This document shows, piece after piece, positions 54,385 to 62,939 of a DNA stretch of 64,000 nt. Each line of letters opens with the position of its first letter. The first letter of the stretch is position 1. Origin of the DNA: Xanthobacter autotrophicus (GTDB lineage: Bacteria; Pseudomonadota; Alphaproteobacteria; Rhizobiales; Xanthobacteraceae). Under the pieces are notes generated by a model that saw nothing but the letters and a program-made list of their open reading frames with translations, was not told the origin of the DNA and searched no databases. The stretch is from assembly GCF_005871085.1 (NCBI RefSeq), contig NZ_VAUP01000015.1:62001-126000 (forward strand), read 5' to 3'. A program made the translations under genes and the position numbers.

Positions 54385-55158
54385 ATGACCGTTTCCGCGG
54401 CGGACGATTCGGACTTCCCGGAGTCCCCGGTGCCCTTCGCGGCGCCGGGCCTCCCTTATCCCCGCATCCTGGTGAAGGTCTCCGGCGAAGCCCTGATGGG
54501 CTCGGAGCCCTTCGGCCTCCACCCGCCCACCGTGGCCCGCATTGCCCGCGACCTGGTCGCGGCCCGCGCGCTCGGCTGCGAGGTTGCGGTGGTGGTGGGC
54601 GGCGGCAACATCCTGCGCGGCGCGCGGGTGGCCGGCGAGGACCTCGACCGCGCCACCGCCGACCACATGGGCATGCTGGCCACCGTCATGAACGGCCTTG
54701 CGCTTGAGGCCGCCATCGAGGCGGCCGGTGCGCCGGCGCGCACCCTGTCAGCGATTCCGATGCCCACCGTCTGCGAGCCCTATGCCCGCCAGCCGGCGCG
54801 GCGGCACCTGCGGCGTGGCCGCATCGTCGTGCTCACCGGCGGTACCGGCAATCCGTATTTCACTACGGATACCGGCGCGGTCCTGCGCGCCGCCGAACTG
54901 GATTGCGACGCAGTGCTCAAGGCCACCAACGTGGACGGCGTCTACACCGCCGATCCCAAGAAAGACCCCACCGCCACGCGTTACGACCGCATCACACACG
55001 ACGAGGCGCTCGCCCGCGACCTCAAGGTGATGGATGCGGCCGCCTTCGCCCTTGCCCGCGAGGCGGCGTTGCCGATAATCGTGTTCGATATTCGCGAGCC
55101 GGGCGCCATCGCCACGGCCGCGAAGGGTGAAGGCCGCGTGACGGTCGTTGCCCCTTGA
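54385..55158 (+). CDS. pyrH: Uridylate kinase
   Basis: A 257-residue amino-acid-kinase-fold enzyme that makes UDP from UMP. Motifs: [68 protein letters not shown]. Compared with the usual 240 residues there is an N-terminal extension of about 25 residues rich in acidic and P/A residues. The ATG at 54385 follows GGGGGGC. Between pyrH and frr lie 328 nt with a G-rich stretch and strong hairpins. Confidence 0.95.
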   Translation: MTVSAADDSDFPESPVPFAAPGLPYPRILVKVSGEALMGSEPFGLHPPTVARIARDLVAARALGCEVAVVVGGGNILRGARVAGEDLDRATADHMGMLATVMNGLALEAAIEAAGAPARTLSAIPMPTVCEPYARQPARRHLRRGRIVVLTGGTGNPYFTTDTGAVLRAAELDCDAVLKATNVDGVYTADPKKDPTATRYDRITHDEALARDLKVMDAAAFALAREAALPIIVFDIREPGAIATAAKGEGRVTVVAP

Positions 55159-55222
55159 GCGCAGTCTGCGCGGGGCCGTTCAGCTCCCGCGCATGATCGG
55201 GCGGGGGCGGCGATCGTTGGCT

Positions 55223-55267
55223 GGGATTTTTGGGTTGGGGTTTTAGGCTGGGATCGTGGGCCGGGGG
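55223..55267 (+). other. G-tract stretch with quadruplex potential
   Basis: Seven runs of three to five G (GGG, GGG, GGGG, GGG, GGG, GGGGG and neighbours) separated by T-rich loops of 2-9 nt, including two GGCTGGGAT units. Unlike neighbouring intergenic DNA. It lies in the pyrH-frr transcript. Confidence 0.5.
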
Positions 55268-55413
55268 CAGACGGTTCGGGGCGGCTGCTTTCACCGCACC
55301 CGGGACGAAGCTCGCATAGCAGCTGCCCACTGCCATCAAGAAGCCGTACCATCCTGTCATCCGCGCCGGCGCCAGTCTTTTGCCCGGAGCCCCGCATCCT
55401 GACGCGGGGTTCG

Positions 55414-55453
55414 TCCATTCGCATGGAAACGGAAACGATTCCATGCGAATGGA
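55414..55453 (+). other. 15-bp perfect hairpin upstream of frr
   Basis: TCCATTCGCATGGAA (55414-55428) and TTCCATGCGAATGGA (55439-55453) pair completely around ACGGAAACGA. A smaller hairpin CCCCGC/GCGGGG (55390-55409) precedes it. Located 34 nt before the frr ATG; could be an attenuator, a processing site or a protein-binding palindrome. Confidence 0.7.
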
Positions 55454-55486
55454 GCGGGCCCCGATCACAGACGACAGAGGTTAGCC

Positions 55487-56050
55487 ATGACCACCGGGAC
55501 CTTCGACATGTCCGATCTCAAGCGCCGGATGCATGGCGCTGTCGGCGTGCTCAGGGACGAACTGGGCGGGCTGCGCACGGGACGCGCCTCCGCCAGCTTG
55601 CTCGACCCCATCACCATTGATGCCTACGGCGCGCGGATGCCGCTGAATCAGGTCGCCACCGTGTCGGTGCCGGAAGCGCGCTTGCTGTCGGTGCAGGTGT
55701 GGGACCGCGGCATGGTGAGCGCGGTGGAAAAGGCCATCCGCGACAGCAACCTCGGCCTCAATCCGAATACCGAGGGTCAGGTTCTGCGCCTGCGCATCCC
55801 CGAGCTGAACCAGGAGCGCCGCCAGGAACTGGTGAAGGTCGCCCACAAATATGCGGAAGCGGCCAAGGTGGCGGTGCGGCATGTGCGCCGCGACGGCATG
55901 GACCACCTCAAGAAGGTGGAAAAGGACGGCGAGATGAGTTCCGATGATCTCGACCGCCTGTCCAAGGACGTGCAGAAGGCGACCGACGAGGCTATCGCCG
56001 AGATCGACCAGACGCTCGCCCAGAAGGAAAAGGAAATCCTTTCGGTCTGA
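55487..56050 (+). CDS. frr: Ribosome recycling factor
   Basis: A 187-residue two-domain protein that splits post-termination ribosomes with EF-G. It has [54 protein letters not shown] and [34 protein letters not shown], then the helical end ending in [11 protein letters not shown] at 55487 after AGAGG. The next gene, uppS, starts 28 nt after the stop. Confidence 0.97.
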   Translation: MTTGTFDMSDLKRRMHGAVGVLRDELGGLRTGRASASLLDPITIDAYGARMPLNQVATVSVPEARLLSVQVWDRGMVSAVEKAIRDSNLGLNPNTEGQVLRLRIPELNQERRQELVKVAHKYAEAAKVAVRHVRRDGMDHLKKVEKDGEMSSDDLDRLSKDVQKATDEAIAEIDQTLAQKEKEILSV

Positions 56051-56078
56051 GGAGCTGTTCTTGAGCCCGGAGCAAGCC

Positions 56079-56846
56079 ATGTCCCTACGCGCCGCTGCGG
56101 GCGAGGCCGCCGTTACCCAACGGTCGCCGGCTGTCGTCCCGGTGCATGTGGGCGTGATCATGGACGGCAACGGGCGCTGGGCCACCTCGCGCAAGCTGCC
56201 GCGGGTGGAAGGGCACCGACGCGGGGTGGAGGCGTTGCGTCGCTGCGTGCGCGCTGCCCGCGAGGTGGGCATCCGCTTCCTCACCATCTACAGCTTCTCG
56301 TCGGAGAACTGGTCGCGCCCGCTCACCGAGGTCACGGAGCTGATGGGGCTCCTGAAGCTGTTCCTGCGGCACGACCTCGCCGACCTGCATTCCGACAATG
56401 TACGGGTGAAGGTGATCGGCGAGCGCGAGAATCTCGCGCCCGACATCCGCCAGTTGCTGGTGGATGCGGAGACCCTGACCTGCAACAACACCGGTCTCAC
56501 GCTGGTGGTGGCGTTCAACTACGGCTCACGGCAGGAGATTGCTGCGGCGGTCTCGCGCATCGCGGCGGATGTCGCCGCCGGGCGCGTGAAGCCCGAGGAC
56601 GTGGATGTGGAGATGATCTCCCAGCGGCTCGAAACCGCCGGCATCCCCGACCCAGACCTTATCGTGCGCACCTCTGGCGAGCAGCGGCTGTCCAACTTCC
56701 TGCTGTGGCAGGCGGCCTATTCCGAGTTCGTCTTCCTGCCCATCTACTGGCCCGACTTCGACAAGGCGTCCCTGCTTTCGGCCATCGACGAATACGCCCG
56801 GCGCGATCGGCGGTTCGGCGGCACCACCAAGTGCCCCGGACCCTGA
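56079..56846 (+). CDS. uppS: Undecaprenyl pyrophosphate synthase
   Basis: A 255-residue cis-prenyltransferase producing the C55 lipid carrier for cell-wall and LPS synthesis. It contains [10 protein letters not shown] (catalytic Asp), [24 protein letters not shown], and the C-terminal [21 protein letters not shown] with the substrate-binding arginines. The ATG at 56079 has CGGAG six bases upstream; a TTG at 56061 after GAGGAG is an alternative. The stop shares a base with the cdsA start. Confidence 0.95.
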   Translation: MSLRAAAGEAAVTQRSPAVVPVHVGVIMDGNGRWATSRKLPRVEGHRRGVEALRRCVRAAREVGIRFLTIYSFSSENWSRPLTEVTELMGLLKLFLRHDLADLHSDNVRVKVIGERENLAPDIRQLLVDAETLTCNNTGLTLVVAFNYGSRQEIAAAVSRIAADVAAGRVKPEDVDVEMISQRLETAGIPDPDLIVRTSGEQRLSNFLLWQAAYSEFVFLPIYWPDFDKASLLSAIDEYARRDRRFGGTTKCPGP

Positions 56847-57664
56847 TGCCCGTGAATTTCGGGGCCGACCTCAAGCATCGGACGCTCTCGGCGCTCGTCC
56901 TCGTGCCGGTTGTGCTGCTCGCCGCCTATCTGGGCGGCATCCCCTTCGCCATTCTTTGGGTTCTGGCGGGGGGCGCGATTCTCTACGAATGGGCCACGCT
57001 GGCGCGGCTGGACAACCGGTCCCTCTATCTGGGCGTCGGCGGGCTTGCCCTGATGTGCGGCGGGGTTCTCGCCGTGTCCGATGCCCCAGCCTATGCGTTC
57101 AGCGCCGTCGCGTTTGGGGCGGCCGCTTCGGCGCTGGCGGTGCCGCGCCAGAGCGCCTGGGCCATGACCGGGCTCGTGGTGGCCGGAAGCGCGGCCCTGC
57201 CGGTGGTTATTCTGCGCGGCGAGACGCCGCTCGGCCTCATCGCTGTGCTGTTCCTGTGCGCGGTGGTGTGGGCGACTGACATCTTCGCCTATTTCACCGG
57301 ACGCGCTCTGGGCGGGCCCAAGCTGTGGCCACGCGTTTCCCCCAACAAGACGTGGTCGGGGGCCATCGGCGGAACCCTTGCCGGCATGGCGGCGGGCGTG
57401 CTGGTGGCGGCGATCCCCGGCGGGGCCGCGCTGCTGCCCGTGGCCGGCCTCGCGCTGGGGCTCAGCATCATCAGCCAGGCGGGTGATCTTGCCGAATCCG
57501 CGCTCAAGCGGCTGTTCGGCGTGAAGGATGCGAGCCGCCTCATTCCCGGCCATGGCGGGCTGCTGGACCGGCTCGACGGATTTGCCGCCGCATCCCTCGC
57601 CGCCGTGGTGGTGGCGCTCCTGCGCAGCGCCTCAGATCCGGCGGCCGGGCTGCTCTTGTGGTAG
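56846..57664 (+). CDS. cdsA: Phosphatidate cytidylyltransferase
   Basis: A 272-residue integral membrane enzyme making CDP-diacylglycerol, the precursor of all phospholipids. Several TM helices and the C-terminal signature SQAGDLAESALKRLFGVKD...PGHGGLLDRLDGF (split here), which is the family's metal-binding region, are present. The ATG at 56846 overlaps the uppS stop as TGATG. Co-transcribed with dxr, 10 nt downstream. Confidence 0.95.
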   Translation: MPVNFGADLKHRTLSALVLVPVVLLAAYLGGIPFAILWVLAGGAILYEWATLARLDNRSLYLGVGGLALMCGGVLAVSDAPAYAFSAVAFGAAASALAVPRQSAWAMTGLVVAGSAALPVVILRGETPLGLIAVLFLCAVVWATDIFAYFTGRALGGPKLWPRVSPNKTWSGAIGGTLAGMAAGVLVAAIPGGAALLPVAGLALGLSIISQAGDLAESALKRLFGVKDASRLIPGHGGLLDRLDGFAAASLAAVVVALLRSASDPAAGLLLW

Positions 57665-57674
57665 GACCTGTTTC

Positions 57675-58844
57675 ATGAAGCGCCTTTCCATCCTCGGGGC
57701 CACCGGCTCCATCGGCCACAGCGTCCGGACACTCCTGGCCGATGCGCCCGGCCTCTATGAGGTGGAAGCGGTGGCCGGCGGACGGGATGTCGCGGCGCTG
57801 GCCGAGACCGCCCGGGCACTCAATGCGCGCTTTGCCGCCATCGCCGATCCGGCGGCGGGCCGGGCGCTCGCCGAGGCGCTGGCCGGCTCCGGCATCGCCA
57901 GCGGCGCCGGTCCCTCGGCCCTGATCGAGGCGGCCCAGCGCGAAGCGGACGTTGTGGTGAGCGCCATCGTCGGCGTGGCGGGCCTCGCACCCACGGTGGC
58001 TGCCTTCGCGCCGGGCCGGCGCATCGCGCTCGCCAACAAGGAATGCCTGGTGGCCGCCGGCGCCTTCTTCATGGCCGAAGCGGCGCGGCAGGGCACCGAG
58101 ATCCTGCCGGTGGACAGCGAGCACAACGCCATCTTCCAGGCGCTGGAGGCCGGTCCGCGCAAGGCGGTGGAGAAGATCACGCTGACGGCCTCGGGCGGCC
58201 CGTTCCGGCTCAGGAGCCGTGAGGAGATCGCGCGGGCGGTGCCGAAGGACGCGCTGAAGCACCCCAACTGGTCCATGGGCGCCAAGATCACCATCGATTC
58301 GGCGACCTTGATGAACAAGGGCCTCGAACTGATCGAGGCCATGCACCTGTTCGCCCTGCCTCCCGAGCGCTTCGATGCGGTGGTGCATCCCGAGTCGGTG
58401 GTCCACGGGCTGGTGTCGTTCGTGGACGGGTCGGTCACCGCCGGCCTTGCCATGCCCGACATGTGCGTGCCCATCGCCCATTGCCTGGCCTTCCCGGATC
58501 GAATCGTCACCTCCTGCCGCCGGCTGGACCTGGTGGCCCTGGGCCGCCTTACCTTCGAGGCGCCGGACGAGGGCCGCTTTCCCGCGCTGGCGCTCGCCCG
58601 CGCCGCCATGGCCGCCGAGGGGGTGGCCGCAACCATCCTCAATGCGGCAAACGAGGTGGCTGTCGCAGCCTATCTTGAAGGACGGATTGGGTTTTACGGC
58701 ATCACAGATACCGTTGCCGCGACGCTGGACCGCATCAATGGCGGCCCAGCACCCGCCAGTGTCGCCGATGCCATGGAAGCCGATGCACAGGCGCGCCGCG
58801 CCGCTGCCGTGCTCTTGCCTAAGTTTTCCGCAAAGGCATCTTAG
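57675..58844 (+). CDS. dxr: 1-deoxy-D-xylulose 5-phosphate reductoisomerase
   Basis: A 389-residue NADPH enzyme of the MEP isoprenoid pathway, making 2-C-methylerythritol 4-phosphate. NADPH site LGATGSIGHSV; ALANKECLVAAG; metal ligands in LPVDSEHNAIFQ and later; ASGGPFR; HPNWSMGAKITIDSATLMNKGLE. It feeds precursor to UppS two genes upstream. ATG at 57675, short gap to cdsA. Confidence 0.96.
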   Translation: MKRLSILGATGSIGHSVRTLLADAPGLYEVEAVAGGRDVAALAETARALNARFAAIADPAAGRALAEALAGSGIASGAGPSALIEAAQREADVVVSAIVGVAGLAPTVAAFAPGRRIALANKECLVAAGAFFMAEAARQGTEILPVDSEHNAIFQALEAGPRKAVEKITLTASGGPFRLRSREEIARAVPKDALKHPNWSMGAKITIDSATLMNKGLELIEAMHLFALPPERFDAVVHPESVVHGLVSFVDGSVTAGLAMPDMCVPIAHCLAFPDRIVTSCRRLDLVALGRLTFEAPDEGRFPALALARAAMAAEGVAATILNAANEVAVAAYLEGRIGFYGITDTVAATLDRINGGPAPASVADAMEADAQARRAAAVLLPKFSAKAS

Positions 58845-58997
58845 GATCAGTTTGTCGTCTCAAGGGCGGCAGGCTTCTATACCGTCCGTGCTAGCGGGCG
58901 ATGGTCTTGATGCCGGGTGGCCCGGCACTATCTGGTCGGCTGAAGCGCGGGACTTCCCTCGTGCCGGGTGCCGTCCGCGGGAGAAGAGGTTCCGATA

Positions 58998-60155
58998 ATG
59001 GATGTGCTTTCCGGTCTCGGCGCGCACCTGGGCAGTCTCTCGTCCTCCCTTCTCGGATATATCGTTCCCTTCCTGTTCGTTCTGACCCTCGTGGTGTTCT
59101 TCCACGAGCTTGGCCATTTCTGGGTGGCCCGGCGCGCCGGGGTGAAGGTGCTCACCTTCTCCCTCGGCTTCGGGCCGGAGATCGCCGGATTCAATGATCG
59201 GCACGGCACCCGCTGGCGGCTCGCCGCGGTGCCGCTGGGCGGCTATGTGCGCTTCTTCGGCGACGAAGACGCCGCCTCCACCCCCAATCAGGCTCGCCTC
59301 GCCGAAATGACCCCGGCTGAGCGCCGCGAGAGCTTCTTCTTCCAGCCGGTCGCCTGGCGCGCCGCCATCGTGGCCGCCGGGCCGATCGCGAACTTTCTGC
59401 TCGCCATCGTCATCTTTGCCTTCGTCTTCATGGTATTCGGCAAGCAGGTGACGGCGCCGCGGGTGGATCAGGTGAACCCCGGCAGCGCGGCCGAGAGCGC
59501 CGGCTTCAAGCCCGGTGACCTGGTGCTGGAGATCGACGGCGCCAAGGTGGAGAGCTTCTCCGACATGCAGCGCATCGTCGGCAGCCGTGCGGGGGAGGGG
59601 CTCGCCTTCACCATCGAGCGCGGCGACCGGCAGCTCACCCTCACCGCCGTACCCGAGCTGAAGGAGGTGAAGGACCCCTTCGGCAATGTGCACCGCACTG
59701 GCCTGCTCGGCATTTCCCGTTCTCTCGCGGCTGGTGACGTGACCACCCACCGCTACGGACCCATCGAGGCGGTGGGCCTGGGTGTGCAGGAAACCTGGTT
59801 CGTGGTGACACGCACCTTCGGGTATCTGGGTGGTCTGATCGCAGGTCGCGAGTCGGCTGATCAGCTAGGCGGACCCATCCGCATCGCCCAGGTGTCGGGG
59901 CAGGTTGCGACCTTTGGTATCGGGGCACTCCTTTCTTTGGCAGCAGTGCTGTCCGTTTCCATCGGATTGCTTAACCTCTTTCCCATCCCGCTGTTGGATG
60001 GCGGCCACCTTCTGTTCTACGCTTTCGAGGCGATCCGTGGGCGTCCGCTAAGCGCACGCACACAGGACATCGGCTTCCGCATCGGCCTTGCGCTGGTGCT
60101 GATGCTGATGATTTTCGCCACGTGGAATGACGTGCTGCATATTGCTGCAATGTAA
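58998..60155 (+). CDS. rseP: RseP, site-2 intramembrane zinc metalloprotease
   Basis: A 385-residue inner-membrane protease that cleaves anti-sigma factors and signal-peptide remnants. The zinc motif FFHELGHFWVA is in TM1 (around residue 37), one PDZ domain spans about 155-230 (PGSAAESAGFKPGDLVLEIDG), and the third ligand motif is LLNLFPIPLLDGGHLLFY. Only one PDZ domain is clearly visible, as opposed to two in E. coli. ATG at 58998 follows GAAGAGG. The 195-nt gap before bamA holds only a CCGGGG/CCCCGG pairing. Confidence 0.94.
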   Translation: MDVLSGLGAHLGSLSSSLLGYIVPFLFVLTLVVFFHELGHFWVARRAGVKVLTFSLGFGPEIAGFNDRHGTRWRLAAVPLGGYVRFFGDEDAASTPNQARLAEMTPAERRESFFFQPVAWRAAIVAAGPIANFLLAIVIFAFVFMVFGKQVTAPRVDQVNPGSAAESAGFKPGDLVLEIDGAKVESFSDMQRIVGSRAGEGLAFTIERGDRQLTLTAVPELKEVKDPFGNVHRTGLLGISRSLAAGDVTTHRYGPIEAVGLGVQETWFVVTRTFGYLGGLIAGRESADQLGGPIRIAQVSGQVATFGIGALLSLAAVLSVSIGLLNLFPIPLLDGGHLLFYAFEAIRGRPLSARTQDIGFRIGLALVLMLMIFATWNDVLHIAAM

Positions 60156-60350
60156 GGGTTTTTGATTTGCCGCACCGGGGTCGTGGCGTGGGCGCAACGG
60201 TCCCCGGAAAAGGGCAGGCTGGAGGGGCGGTTCGGTTTGCACCGCAGGTAAAAGCCTGTACAAGCGGCATCGCAGGGTGAGAATCCGTCATTGCCCTTCA
60301 AAGGCTTTGGGCGGCTTCGAGAACAACGAAATTTCAAGGTTGCGCACCAT

Positions 60351-62846
60351 ATGACTGCTCCACTCCGGGTTCTGAGAAATCTGGCCGCCGCCTTTGGGCT
60401 CGCCGCGTGCGTCGCGGGAGTTTCGGTGGCCGGTTCCCTCGTCGTGGCAAGTCCTGCCGCTGCGCAGTCGAGCTCCATCGTCGTCGAGGGCAACCGACGC
60501 GTCGATGCCGAGACAATCCGTTCCTATTTCGGCCCCGGTCCCTACACGGGCGCCAAGATCGACGAAGCCTGGAAGGCGCTCTACGCCACGGGCCTGTTCT
60601 CCGACGTTCAGGTGTCCCAGTCCGGCGGCCGCATCATCGTGCGGGTGTCCGAGAACGAGGTGATCAATCGCGTCGTCTTCGAGGGCAACCGCAAGATCAA
60701 GGACGAGGTCCTTGAGGGTGAGATCCAGTCGAAGCCCCGCGGCGCGCTCTCCAAGGCCACGGTCCAGGCGGATACCCAGCGCATCATTGAGGTCTACCGG
60801 CGGTCCGGCCGCAGTGGCGTGCGCGTCAATCCGGTGACCATCGACCGCGGCAACGGCCGCGTGGATCTGGTGTTCGAGATCACCGAGGGCGACAAGACCG
60901 GTATCAAGGATATCAAGTTCGTCGGCAACAAGGCCTTTTCGGACTGGAAGCTGAAGGACGTGATCTCCACGACCGCCACCAACTGGCTGTCGTTCCTCAA
61001 GTCCACCGACGTGTACGATCCGGACCGGGTGAACTCGGACCAGGAATTGCTGCGCCGCTTCTACCTGAAGAACGGTTATGCCGACTTCCGCATCATCGGC
61101 GCGTCAGCCGAAATGGATCCGGCCGGCGGCGGCTACACCATCACCTTCACCCTGGACGAGGGCGAGCAGTATCGCTTCGGCAAGGTGGATGTGGTCTCCA
61201 ACATCCGTGATGTCTCCGGTGAGTCCCTGCGCCGCTCCGTGCGCGCCACCGAGGGGCAGGTCTACAACGCGGAACTGGTCGAGAAGTCGGTTGAAAACCT
61301 GACCATCGAGGTGTCGAAGAGCGGCTATGCCTTCGCCCAGGTGCGTCCGCGTGGCGATCGCGACTTCGAGGCCAAGCGCATCAACGTGGTGTTCGTGGTC
61401 GAGGAAGGTCCGCGGGTCTACATCGAGCGCATCGAGGTGCGCGGCAACACCCGCACCCGTGACTATGTGGTGCGCCGCGAGTTCGATATCGGCGAGGGCG
61501 ACGCCTACAACCGGGTGCTGGTGGACCGCGCCGAGCGTCGCCTGCGCAACCTCGGCTACTTCAAGACGGTCAAGATCAACACCGAGCCCGGCTCCGCGCC
61601 CGATCGCGTGATCCTGGTGGTGGACGTGGAAGACCAGCCCACGGGTGAGTTCGCCATCTCCGGCGGCTACTCCACCGCGGACGGTGTCATCGCCGAGGTC
61701 TCCCTGGGCGAGAAGAACTTCCTTGGTCGCGGCCAGTACGTGAAGGTGTCCGGCTCCATGGGCCAGAATGCCCAGGGTGCGGAATTCTCCTTCACCGAGC
61801 CCTACTTCCTCGGCTATCGCCTGGCTGCCGGCTTCGACCTGTACTGGAAAGAGACCAGCACCACGAGCTACACGCCGTATGGCACCACCACCATCGGCGG
61901 TGGCCTGCGCTTCGGCCTGCCCATCACCGACGAGATCACGCTGGCGCTGCGTTACAATCTCTACCAGCGCGAGATCAATCTCTGCGACAGCTACGTCGAG
62001 GGCACGCCTTGGTATGAAACCTGCGCAGTGGGTGTGTCGTGGGCTATCCGCGATGCGGCGGCACAGGGTGCCACCATCACCTCGGCACTGGGTTACACCC
62101 TGTCCTTCAATGGGCTGGACAACAACCTGAACCCGACCCAGGGCCTCTATGCGGAACTCAAGCAGGACTTCGCCGGTATCGGCGGTGACGTGAACTTCAT
62201 CCGCACCACCGGCGATATCCGTCACTACACGCCGCTCTGGGGTGACTCCGTGCTCATCCTGCGCACCCAGGCCGGCTATGTGACCTCCTGGGGCGGTGAT
62301 CAGCTCGACGTGCTGGACAACTTCTACATGGGTCCGAACCTGGTGCGCGGCTTTGCTCCGTCCGGTATCGGCCCGCGTGACGCTGCTCCGTGCGCTACTA
62401 CGAACCTGAGCTCGCCCATTGGTTACAACTGCTACAATAACTCGTTGAACGCCCTCGGCGGCACCACGTACTGGGGCGTGTCTGCGGAAGTTCAGTTCCC
62501 CTTCGCCTTCCTGCCCAAGGATATCGGCATGAAGGGCGCGATCTTCGCGGATGCCGGCTCCCTGTTCGACTACGGCGGACCTAATACCTTCCCAAGTGTG
62601 TATAATTGGAATGGTACCAACGTGTACGGCGGTGCGAACTACGTGACCTGCCCCGCCGGTTCGAAGAACGCGACAGGCAACGTCTGCGTGATCCAGAACG
62701 ACGATACGGTCCGCTCGTCCATCGGTGCCAGCTTGATCTGGCAGTCGCCCTTCGGACCGCTGCGCTTCGACTATGCTTGGGTGCTGTCGCAGGCCAGCCA
62801 AGACCGGACCCAGGCGTTCCGCTTCTCCGGCGGCACGCGCTTCTGA
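60351..62846 (+). CDS. bamA: BamA, outer-membrane protein assembly factor
   Basis: An 831-residue Omp85 protein, the core of the BAM complex. A signal peptide (1-38, ending AAA-QSSS) is followed by five POTRA domains (about 40-420; for example VVEGNRRVDAETIRSYF, VVFEGNRKIKDEVLEGE, IEVRGNTRTRDYVVRREFDI) and the 16-strand barrel with GLRFGLPITDEI and the lid-loop motif VRGF (MGPNLVRGFAPSG). It ends in ...FRFSGGTRF with the terminal Phe. ATG at 60351 gives a proper signal peptide; a TTG at 60291 would add 20 non-signal residues. Confidence 0.96.
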   Translation: MTAPLRVLRNLAAAFGLAACVAGVSVAGSLVVASPAAAQSSSIVVEGNRRVDAETIRSYFGPGPYTGAKIDEAWKALYATGLFSDVQVSQSGGRIIVRVSENEVINRVVFEGNRKIKDEVLEGEIQSKPRGALSKATVQADTQRIIEVYRRSGRSGVRVNPVTIDRGNGRVDLVFEITEGDKTGIKDIKFVGNKAFSDWKLKDVISTTATNWLSFLKSTDVYDPDRVNSDQELLRRFYLKNGYADFRIIGASAEMDPAGGGYTITFTLDEGEQYRFGKVDVVSNIRDVSGESLRRSVRATEGQVYNAELVEKSVENLTIEVSKSGYAFAQVRPRGDRDFEAKRINVVFVVEEGPRVYIERIEVRGNTRTRDYVVRREFDIGEGDAYNRVLVDRAERRLRNLGYFKTVKINTEPGSAPDRVILVVDVEDQPTGEFAISGGYSTADGVIAEVSLGEKNFLGRGQYVKVSGSMGQNAQGAEFSFTEPYFLGYRLAAGFDLYWKETSTTSYTPYGTTTIGGGLRFGLPITDEITLALRYNLYQREINLCDSYVEGTPWYETCAVGVSWAIRDAAAQGATITSALGYTLSFNGLDNNLNPTQGLYAELKQDFAGIGGDVNFIRTTGDIRHYTPLWGDSVLILRTQAGYVTSWGGDQLDVLDNFYMGPNLVRGFAPSGIGPRDAAPCATTNLSSPIGYNCYNNSLNALGGTTYWGVSAEVQFPFAFLPKDIGMKGAIFADAGSLFDYGGPNTFPSVYNWNGTNVYGGANYVTCPAGSKNATGNVCVIQNDDTVRSSIGASLIWQSPFGPLRFDYAWVLSQASQDRTQAFRFSGGTRF

Positions 62847-62859
62847 TCCTGATCCAGCA

Positions 62860-62910
62860 CGGTGGGCGCCGGAGGGTGGTGGCATTTGCCCCAACCTTCG
62901 GCGCCCACCG
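62860..62910 (+). terminator. Long hairpin between bamA and lpxD
   Basis: CGGTGGGCGCCG (62860-62871) pairs perfectly with CGGCGCCCACCG (62899-62910). The 27-nt loop folds further through TGG...CCA and GGCA/TGCC. No T-run follows, so it may be a processing or attenuation structure lowering lpxD expression relative to bamA. Confidence 0.55.
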
Positions 62911-62939
62911 CGTTCTTAGCGCCCGGGCGTACCCTTCCC

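Noticed and set aside
61104-62894. Open frame of about 600 codons opposite bamA
   Set aside because: Antisense to a complete Omp85 gene; no recognisable domain.
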